Assembly (NCBI GenBank): GCA_964425595.1
Contig: CAYRMW010000050.1
Location: 1 to 17,892, forward strand
Length of the DNA stretch: 17,892 bases
Reading direction: 5' to 3'
DNA from: Caccovicinus sp964425595
GTDB taxonomy: Bacteria; Bacillota; Clostridia; Lachnospirales; Lachnospiraceae
Of the stretch, positions 12,486 to 17,892 are shown piece by piece; position 1 is the stretch's first letter; the number at the start of each line of letters is the position of its first letter. The notes under the pieces were generated by a model. That model searched no databases. It was not told where the DNA came from and was given only the letters and a program-made list of their open reading frames with translations. Both the position numbers and the translations under genes were made by a program.

Positions 12486-13637
12486 TTAAATCTCGCCGTT
12501 TTCCGCCAGCGCGTAGCCGTAGTCCAGCATGGCTTTCGTGTCCGTATAGTGGGTGCCGCTGGCCTTCATCACCACGGCGATCAGCCGCAGGCCGTCCCGC
12601 TCCACGCAGGTGACCAGGGTGTTCCCTGCCTTGGACGTGTACCCGGTCTTTCCGCCTACGATGCCTTCATAGTACCGGGAATCCGTGGGATAAAGCATCT
12701 TATGCCCCATGCTGACCGTCACCCCGCTGCTGTTGTTGATCGTCGCCGGAAGCTGGTAGGAAAGGGTCGAAGAAATCGCTGCCACCGTGGAGTTGGCATA
12801 GGCCGCCCGCGCGATCAGCGCCATATCGTAAGGCGTGGTAACATGGGTGCTGTCGTTTAATCCGTTGGGATTGGCAAAATGGGTGCCCGTGCAGCCAAGC
12901 TGCGCCGCCCTCTCGTTCATCAGGTCCGCGAAAGCCGAAACGCTCCCGGAAATATGCTCCGCCAGCCCATTCGCCACTTCGTTTGCCGACTTAAGCAGCA
13001 GCGCGTACAGGCACTGCTCCACCGTAAGCTGGTCCCCGGCTGTCAGGTTGATGGTGACGGCGCCCGACTCCAGGTTCGTCGTCGCCGTCTCCGAGAAGGT
13101 CACGACATCGTCCAGGCTGCAGTTTTCCGCCGTCAAAAGCGCGGTCATCACCTTGGTGATGCTGGCCGGATAAAACTGCGTAGAGGAATTTTTCTCGTAC
13201 AGGATCTGGCCGGTATTGCAGTTGAGCAGGACTGCACCTTCCGCCGCCACCTCCGGCTGCGCCACCGTGGAAGAGCCGGCAAACACCGTCCCCTCAAGCG
13301 ACTGACCGGTCGTCCCGGTCTCGTCTGTCGTCTGGCTGTCCGTCGTGGTCAGCGATCCGGTCTCCGCCGCGGCGCTGCTGTCCGAAAGAAAGGCGCCCGG
13401 CCCCAGAGCGATCAGTTCGGCATCCACGGTCTCTCCGCCCGGCCCATCCGCCGAAATGGTTTCCGTGGTATCGCCGCCCGGCCCCTGGGCCGTGGCCGAA
13501 GCCGAGCTCGCGGTCTGCTGCCCGTCGCTGCTGAGCGGGCTGGGCTCCACGATCACTTCGTCCGCCCAGACGGTATTCGTACAGATCAGGATAGCTGCCG
13601 CTGCCGCGCAGAACAGTCGTCTGATTCTCTTCATCAT
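12486..13637 (-). CDS. Secreted D-alanyl-D-alanine carboxypeptidase (peptidase S11)
   Basis: The 383-residue product has a signal peptide (residues 1-25, cleavage near VWA-DE). A Ser/Thr/Gly-rich linker of about 100 residues with two GPGG motifs comes next, then a penicillin-binding carboxypeptidase domain. The three catalytic motifs are SITK (159-162), SAN (217-219) and KTG (330-332). It removes the last D-Ala of peptidoglycan stem pentapeptides, limiting cross-linking. The protein ends just after the catalytic domain and lacks the C-terminal domain and amphipathic anchor of PBP5-type enzymes, so it may be released or held through the linker. Two adjacent ATG codons compete; a GGAGG about 8 nt upstream supports the first. 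A promoter at 13682-13690 gives a short leader. Confidence 0.92.
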   Translation of the reverse strand: MMKRIRRLFCAAAAAILICTNTVWADEVIVEPSPLSSDGQQTASSASATAQGPGGDTTETISADGPGGETVDAELIALGPGAFLSDSSAAAETGSLTTTDSQTTDETGTTGQSLEGTVFAGSSTVAQPEVAAEGAVLLNCNTGQILYEKNSSTQFYPASITKVMTALLTAENCSLDDVVTFSETATTNLESGAVTINLTAGDQLTVEQCLYALLLKSANEVANGLAEHISGSVSAFADLMNERAAQLGCTGTHFANPNGLNDSTHVTTPYDMALIARAAYANSTVAAISSTLSYQLPATINNSSGVTVSMGHKMLYPTDSRYYEGIVGGKTGYTSKAGNTLVTCVERDGLRLIAVVMKASGTHYTDTKAMLDYGYALAENGEI

Positions 13638-13681
13638 CTGATATCCTCCATATCCATATCTTCATTCAATATCTGGAGGTA

Positions 13682-13690
13682 AGTATAGCA
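13682..13690 (-). promoter_or_regulatory. Extended -10 promoter of the carboxypeptidase gene
   Basis: On the minus strand TGC-TATACT (hexamer 13682-13687) lies about 45 nt before the ATG. The -35 region is weak. An 11-bp near-operator palindrome, TAAAC-T-GTTTA (13713-13723), lies just upstream. The same TATGCTATACT string occurs at the left end of the window. Confidence 0.65.
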
Positions 13691-13769
13691 TAAAACGGTG
13701 TGTTTTTTACCATAAACTGTTTACAATTTTCTGACATTCTCTTTACATCATTCCACGCCTGCCGAAAAG

Positions 13770-15566
13770 TCAGTCCCACACCACCGGCGTGGGGCGCGCC
13801 GGATCGAACACATCCTCCGCCTGGAACAGATCTTCCAGATGACGCACGCCGTTTCCGCCCTCCTGGGCCGCCGCGATATCCTGCCATATCCGGTAGCCGT
13901 CAAGGTTTCGCCTGCCCTGGCGGAAATAATCGTCGCCGATCTGCACCCAGTACCGGCTGGAATCCACCGTGCAGAAATAGCGGAATCCCTTTTCGTGCAG
14001 ATAGATGTATTTTTCATTTTCCTCCGTATAGGGGTGCCAGTCGGAGACATCGTCGCCAAAGGAGTACAGGATAATATCCGTCGGCCCGATCAGGGATTCC
14101 ACCTCCGATTCCCATTTGTCCACGTCGGCCTTGAAGCTGTCCATGTCCAGCTGGCCCAGATAGCGATGCCCCCAGCTGTGGGAGGCCAGCTCCCAGCCGT
14201 TGTCCCGCAGGCACTGGGCCACTGCCGCCGCCTGCTCCCGATCCTTTTCATAGGTAGGGCTGTCCTCGTAGGAGGACGCCGTCCGGTATCCAAGGATGCC
14301 CTCATAGCCGGTAAGAGCCAGGACGGCCCTGGCCCCGCGATAGGAAAAGTCCGGATGCTCCTCGATGAACCGCTCCAGGATCGGTACCAGATCATACTCG
14401 CCGGTCACTACGCTGCCGTCATCCAGCGCCATCTCGCAGGTGGGCTTTCCGTCTTCGCCGATGACGATCCGGCTTGCGAAGCCGTCCCCTTCCATGTACG
14501 GATAATAACAGACGTCATCCTGGGACATGACCATGGCCTGCTTCCCCTCCGGAAGGAGGATCGTTCCCTTCACCATGACGGTATCTCCATCCTCATCGGT
14601 CTCCTCATGGGCGAGGTCGTGGAGACGCACCAGGACATAGCCCCGCGCATACAATTCATCCAGGATCTTTTCAAACTCATCCTTTGTGGTCATCACCTGG
14701 TTGTAGCCGTTCGATTCGCTGTCCCCGTCGAACGCCTTGTCCGTATCGACGATCAGGGAATGGAAAAAGACATGGGTTACCTGAGTCACATCCTGCTCCA
14801 CCAGCCCCGCCTTGATCTCTTCATAGCGGCTGACGGCTTCCCGGGCTTCCTGCGTCCCGGAAAACGCGCTGCTTGCCTCGATCAGGGCGATCGCGCTGTC
14901 GTAATCGTAGCCTGCCGCCAGGCGGTCCGCCGCGGCAAGCAGCCCTTCCAGTGTATCCGGTTCCGTCCCGGCCTGATCGTCCCCGTCCCCGCCGGCGGCG
15001 CTGTCCGCGTCCTCTCCCTTACCGGATGATCTGCCGTCCGGACGCAAAAGCTGGCCGGGGTCCGTCAAAAGCCCCTTCTCTTCCCCGGCAAAAAGGCGCA
15101 CAAGCCAGGACAGGAAACGGCTGATGTGGCCGGTTCTCCAGGAGGTTTCTTTATCCTCGGCCGCGCCCTCTGTGCCGCCGTCTGCGGCCGTCCCCCCGGC
15201 CGCGGTCTCTCCGCCTGCGGCGGAGGCCGTTTCCTTGTCTGCGGCGGAGACGGTTTCCCTGTCTGCAGCGGAGGCGCTTTCCCCGTCTGCGGCGGAGACG
15301 GTTTCCCCGTCTGCGACGGAAGCGGCGGCTTCGCTTGCGCTGGCTGTCCCTTCGCCCGCGCCGGACGAAGCGGTCTGTCTGAGTGTGGTGTCCCGGACTT
15401 TTCCCTGCCAGCTCTTCCGGGCGCCATACCCCAGGGCCGCGGCCGCCAGGACAGCGGCGATGATCAGGCAGTAGAGCAGAAGGACCTTCCGTCTGCGGCG
15501 TTTCTTTTCTTCCCGCAGGCGGTCCTGATGCTGTTTCCGGATCTCTTCGTAGTTCTGTTCATCCAT
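13770..15566 (-). CDS. Membrane-anchored polysaccharide deacetylase
   Basis: The 598-residue product has a basic cytoplasmic N terminus (QHQDRLREEKKRRRRK), one membrane segment (about 28-47), a low-complexity stalk (about 60-205) with 8-residue Ser/Ala/Asp/Glu repeats, a short helical region (208-255) and a NodB-like deacetylase domain (about 260-598). The metal-binding set includes D350-D351 in SQDD and H463-x3-H467 in SHSWGH. Family members remove acetyl groups from peptidoglycan or other glycans; the substrate here is unproven. I chose the ATG at 15566 (AAGGA 9 nt upstream) over in-frame ATGs at 15605 and 15632, since those overlap the promoter's own -10 or -35 elements. A promoter, not read-through, seems to drive it. 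Confidence 0.87.
   Translation of the reverse strand: MDEQNYEEIRKQHQDRLREEKKRRRRKVLLLYCLIIAAVLAAAALGYGARKSWQGKVRDTTLRQTASSGAGEGTASASEAAASVADGETVSAADGESASAADRETVSAADKETASAAGGETAAGGTAADGGTEGAAEDKETSWRTGHISRFLSWLVRLFAGEEKGLLTDPGQLLRPDGRSSGKGEDADSAAGGDGDDQAGTEPDTLEGLLAAADRLAAGYDYDSAIALIEASSAFSGTQEAREAVSRYEEIKAGLVEQDVTQVTHVFFHSLIVDTDKAFDGDSESNGYNQVMTTKDEFEKILDELYARGYVLVRLHDLAHEETDEDGDTVMVKGTILLPEGKQAMVMSQDDVCYYPYMEGDGFASRIVIGEDGKPTCEMALDDGSVVTGEYDLVPILERFIEEHPDFSYRGARAVLALTGYEGILGYRTASSYEDSPTYEKDREQAAAVAQCLRDNGWELASHSWGHRYLGQLDMDSFKADVDKWESEVESLIGPTDIILYSFGDDVSDWHPYTEENEKYIYLHEKGFRYFCTVDSSRYWVQIGDDYFRQGRRNLDGYRIWQDIAAAQEGGNGVRHLEDLFQAEDVFDPARPTPVVWD
15213..15332. repeat. 24-bp tandem repeats in the deacetylase gene
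   Basis: Five units with a 24-bp period begin at 15213, 15237, 15261, 15285 and 15309. The middle ones match closely (GTCTGCGGCGGAGACGGTTT on the plus strand). They encode 8-residue units such as ETVSAADG in the extracellular stalk. The frame is kept, so copy-number change would only alter stalk length. Confidence 0.8.
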
Positions 15567-15603
15567 AGATTCTGTTCCTTCATGTATGCGTTTTTCTTCC
15601 GTC

Positions 15604-15632
15604 ATTATACATGATACGCCCCTGAAATACAA
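15604..15632 (-). promoter_or_regulatory. Promoter of the polysaccharide deacetylase gene
   Basis: A perfect TATAAT (15604-15609) on the minus strand is preceded by a 17-bp spacer and TTGTAT (15627-15632), a partial -35. The predicted start near 15597 leaves a leader of about 30 nt with AAGGA before the ATG at 15566, which decides the start codon. Confidence 0.65.
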
Positions 15633-15656
15633 GGAGCTCCCACGTCCGTTAAGATG

Positions 15657-15701
15657 CGACAGGGCAGCAGCCGGCTGTTCGCGCCGTCTGCTGCCCTGTC
15701 G
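15657..15701 (-). terminator. 14-bp perfect hairpin ending the GTPase operon
   Basis: CGACAGGGCAGCAG (15657-15670) pairs perfectly with CTGCTGCCCTGTCG (15688-15701), and the 17-nt loop can form a further short GC stem. It begins directly after the stop codon of the P-loop/YcgQ-like gene. The following minus-strand bases (CATCTTAACGG) give only a weak T-tract; on the plus strand TTAAAAC follows. It isolates the operon from the deacetylase promoter. Confidence 0.75.
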
Positions 15702-16661
15702 TTAAAACTGTACGTATCCCCTGATCTCCTGGTCCGGCTCCACGCTTTCCGCGTACAACACCGGCCCCTTTCCGCCGTAATCCTTCCAGTATTCGTAGGC
15801 CACCTTTGCCCTGACACGGACCCACTGTCTCGTTTCCAGATGTCTGGCCTCCCTGGCCTTGCAGATGTAGCCGATAAAGGTCATATCCGCCTCGCAGCAG
15901 GTCATGGCCATCCGGCCCGGAACAAAATAATTTTTCGGCAATTCGGGGGATTTTAATACCATGGCGGTAAACTCCACCGTCTTTCCCTCGTAGCGGTCCG
16001 GCACGTCCATGCAGTCAAAGTACCAGATCCCGTAGTCCTCCGGCCGGATCCGGATGACATCCGCGTGGATGTCGTAGGGGAGGTCTTCCTCCAGCATATC
16101 CTGCTGGATTTCCCCGTTCTTATCCTCCAGGATCAGCTGTCCGTTCTGGCACATAGCCCGGATGGTCCTGCGGTAGCTGGTCAGCATCTCATCAGAAATG
16201 CCGTCGCAGCGGTTGCAGATCACCAGCTCAGAATTGCGCAGCATGGCGCCCATCAGCGGTTTCATGTTGGCGATGTACAGGTTCAGCGTCGAGCCGTCCA
16301 GGATCGTGATCTGCTGATAGATGGTCCAGTCCTCCGGAAGCGTCAGCTCGTCCGGGTTCCACATGCCGTTCCACTCGATCAGCACCCGCTCCGGGTCATT
16401 GAGCAGTTCAAGTTCCGTCAGATAGGCCGGGGTGAGCGTTTTCGGGTCATTCACATAGACCACGCTGGTCCGCGTTCGCTGCAAGAGCGCTTCATCGTAC
16501 GCGGTATCGCCCTCCTCGCACACGATCAGCAGGGTCTTCCCCTCAGTCTGAAAGTAGTCCTGGCCCATGGTAAACTGGAGAAACTGCGTCTTTCCCGCTT
16601 CCAGAAAACCGTTGATCATAAATACCGGGATACTATCCTCGTTTAAATCATACTCTGCCAT
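15702..16661 (-). CDS. P-loop GTPase-like protein with YcgQ/TIGR03943-like C-terminal domain
   Basis: The 319-residue product begins with a CobW-like fold: Walker A GFLEAGKT (18-25), a Walker B-like RVLIEWNGMW (92-101) and a base-recognition motif CNRCDG (149-154). The CxCC metal motif of true COG0523 proteins is absent where expected (about 48-75). From about residue 205 it has a second domain with FVPGRMAMTCCEADMTFIGY (246-265) and WVRVRAKV (280-287), which resembles the C-terminal domain of YcgQ-type (TIGR03943/DUF1980) membrane proteins, here without membrane segments. I infer a role in metal allocation with its neighbour. The ATG at 16661 (GAGGG 7 nt upstream) is preferred to an in-frame TTG at 16679. 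It starts 4 nt after the upstream stop codon, so the genes are probably coupled. Confidence 0.72.
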   Translation of the reverse strand: MAEYDLNEDSIPVFMINGFLEAGKTQFLQFTMGQDYFQTEGKTLLIVCEEGDTAYDEALLQRTRTSVVYVNDPKTLTPAYLTELELLNDPERVLIEWNGMWNPDELTLPEDWTIYQQITILDGSTLNLYIANMKPLMGAMLRNSELVICNRCDGISDEMLTSYRRTIRAMCQNGQLILEDKNGEIQQDMLEEDLPYDIHADVIRIRPEDYGIWYFDCMDVPDRYEGKTVEFTAMVLKSPELPKNYFVPGRMAMTCCEADMTFIGYICKAREARHLETRQWVRVRAKVAYEYWKDYGGKGPVLYAESVEPDQEIRGYVQF

Positions 16662-16665
16662 CTGC

Positions 16666-17799
16666 TTACCCTCTGCCAAACGCTTTGTTTAATTCCTCTT
16701 CCTTCAGCCGGGCGCCGATCACGCACACCTTTCCGGTATAGTCCGGCTGTCCTTCCCGGATCTCGTACTGTTCCGGGACCAGATCGAAGTACAGCCACTC
16801 TCCCGCCTTCTCCGAAGGCAGCATGCCCTTCGCCCGAAGTACTTCACCGTAATGGGTGGTCTCCGCCAGATCTTCAAGCACGGCTTCCAGCGTTTCCCGG
16901 TTAACCGGGGCAGCCGTCTCCATGCCCCAGCTGGTAAAGACTTCGTCGGCGTGGTGATGATGATGGCCATGGCAGCCGCACCCTTCACCATGCTCATGGT
17001 CATGATGATGGTGATGCTCGTGGTCATGGCAGCCGCACCCCTCGCCGTGCTCATGGTCATGATGATGGTGATGCTCGTGGCCATGGCAGCCGCACCCTTC
17101 ACCATGCTCATGGTCATGATGATGGTGATGCTCATGGTCATGGTGGTGGTGCCCATGGTACCGCTCCTGCACCTCCGCCATCAGATCTTCCATCATGGTG
17201 TCCGGCTTCTCGATGATCTCCAGGAGCTGTCCGCCGGTCAGCTGCGCCAGCGGAGTGGTGATGATGGAGGCATGGCCGTTCAGTTCCCGGAGCATGGCCA
17301 CCGCCTCCTCCGTCTTCTCATGACCGGCAATGTCCGTACGGCTCAGCACGATGCTCCCGGCGAACTGGATCTGGTTATTGAAAAACTCGCCGAAATTCTT
17401 CATATACATCCGGCACTTCTTCACATCAACGATCGTCACCGCGCTGTTTAGCGTCACGTCCAGATCCGCGGACACGTCGCGGACCGCCTTCATCACATCA
17501 GAAAGCTTGCCTACGCCGGACGGCTCGATGATCACCCGCTGCGGCTGGTAGCGGGTGATCACCTCCTGCAGCGATTTGCCGAAATCCCCGACCAGCGAGC
17601 AGCAGATGCATCCGGAATTCATCTCACGGATCTCGATGCCGGCATCCTTTAAAAACCCGCCGTCGATGCCGATCTCGCCAAATTCATTCTCGATCAGCAC
17701 GACCTGCTCCCCTGCAATGGCCTCCTCCAGAAGCTTCTTAATAAACGTCGTCTTACCGGCTCCAAGGAAACCGGATATCACGTCAATCTTTGTCATCAT
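16666..17799 (-). CDS. COG0523 (CobW/YciC-type) GTPase with His-rich repeats
   Basis: The 377-residue protein is a G3E GTPase of the metallochaperone group. Walker A is GFLGAGKTT (10-18), followed by ENEFGEIGIDG (37-47), the metal-binding GCICC (63-67), Walker B IIEPSGVG (90-97) and SRTD (153-156) in place of NKxD. A His/Asp/Glu/Cys-rich segment (about 216-283) of three near-identical 19-residue units, each with GEGCGCH, precedes the CobW C-terminal domain (about 284-377). These proteins are thought to hand zinc or another metal to client enzymes, and the His-rich part would store or capture metal. AAGGA lies 4-5 nt before the first of two ATG codons. It is the first gene of the operon in the window. 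Confidence 0.93.
   Translation of the reverse strand: MMTKIDVISGFLGAGKTTFIKKLLEEAIAGEQVVLIENEFGEIGIDGGFLKDAGIEIREMNSGCICCSLVGDFGKSLQEVITRYQPQRVIIEPSGVGKLSDVMKAVRDVSADLDVTLNSAVTIVDVKKCRMYMKNFGEFFNNQIQFAGSIVLSRTDIAGHEKTEEAVAMLRELNGHASIITTPLAQLTGGQLLEIIEKPDTMMEDLMAEVQERYHGHHHHDHEHHHHHDHEHGEGCGCHGHEHHHHHDHEHGEGCGCHDHEHHHHHDHEHGEGCGCHGHHHHHADEVFTSWGMETAAPVNRETLEAVLEDLAETTHYGEVLRAKGMLPSEKAGEWLYFDLVPEQYEIREGQPDYTGKVCVIGARLKEEELNKAFGRG
16968..17138. repeat. Three 57-bp tandem repeats encoding the His-rich segment
   Basis: Units start at 16968, 17025 and 17082, each beginning CATGGCAGCCGCACCC on the plus strand, with few differences (for example at 17041-17048). The period is 19 codons, so gain or loss of a unit keeps the frame. 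Confidence 0.92.
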
Positions 17800-17892
17800 G
17801 CTTTCCTTCTTTCTCCATTCATGATCAAATCCGGCCGCCGTACAGGCGGCACATATTCAATACCGCAAAGCAGCGCCGGGGATGACGTTTTT
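17800..17892. other. Upstream edge of the COG0523 operon with a short hairpin
   Basis: No gene is visible in these 93 bases. GCCGCC (17834-17839) and GGCGGC (17845-17850) form a 6-bp stem with a 5-nt loop about 35 nt before the GTPase start. I find no convincing promoter or Zur-type box, so the promoter may lie beyond the window or an upstream gene may read through. Confidence 0.4.

Noticed and set aside
13839..15029. 396-codon plus-strand open frame opposite the deacetylase gene
   Set aside because: The minus-strand frame has a clear deacetylase domain, a membrane anchor and its own promoter; the plus-strand frame is explained by high GC content.
16968..17138. Possible CRISPR or intergenic satellite from regular repeats
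   Set aside because: The units are contiguous with no spacers and lie in frame inside a GTPase gene.

Overview
The window looks like a chromosomal segment from a GC-rich member of the Clostridia, most likely Lachnospiraceae. This rests on gene content (scpA/scpB/dut cluster, HflX, a cysteine-rich DUF6062-type protein, a peptidase S11 with a Ser/Thr/Gly linker, a COG1470-type NEW3 protein with an ABC-2 transporter) and on AGGAGG-type ribosome sites. I could not run a database search, so the taxon is inferred. I see no rRNA, tRNA, CRISPR array, intact insertion sequence or phage gene. Fifteen of the sixteen genes lie on the minus strand; only the MarR-type regulator at 508-990 is on the plus strand.

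Layout, left to right. (1) 1-507 is a gene-poor regulatory zone with two near-identical 22-bp palindromes (39-60, 185-206), a leftward extended -10 promoter, a long imperfect hairpin (315-378) and the strong rightward promoter of the MarR gene. (2) 1091-7070, minus, is one compact housekeeping operon. Transcription order is DUF6062-type protein, membrane-anchored metallophosphoesterase, scpA, scpB, dut, TPR protein, hflX. A near-consensus promoter whose -10 hexamer contains the stop codon of the upstream kinase gene probably drives it, and a GC hairpin at 1036-1072 ends it. (3) 7189-12210, minus, is an envelope ABC transporter and two-component module: NEW3-repeat surface protein, ABC ATPase (TTG start), ABC-2 permease, OmpR-family response regulator, and a histidine kinase with almost no extracellular loop. 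11-bp-spaced direct repeats stand upstream of both the NEW3 gene and the regulator gene. (4) 12486-15566, minus, holds two cell-wall enzymes with separate promoters: a secreted D,D-carboxypeptidase (peptidase S11) and a membrane-anchored polysaccharide deacetylase with a repeat-rich stalk. (5) 15702-17799, minus, is a two-gene metal-handling operon: a COG0523 (CobW-type) GTPase with three tandem His/Cys-rich repeats, followed 4 nt later by a divergent P-loop protein that lacks the CxCC motif and seems fused to a YcgQ/TIGR03943-like C-terminal domain. A perfect 14-bp-stem hairpin ends it.

How the parts may work together. Regions 3 and 4 both concern the cell envelope, and the intramembrane-type kinase next to an ABC-2 transporter suggests an envelope-stress or export module. 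Region 5 suggests zinc or other transition-metal allocation. The least conventional candidates are the NEW3/ABC/two-component module with its leader structures, the CobW plus P-loop/YcgQ-like fusion pair, the internally duplicated CxxC...CxxH DUF6062-type protein, and the paired palindromes at the left edge.
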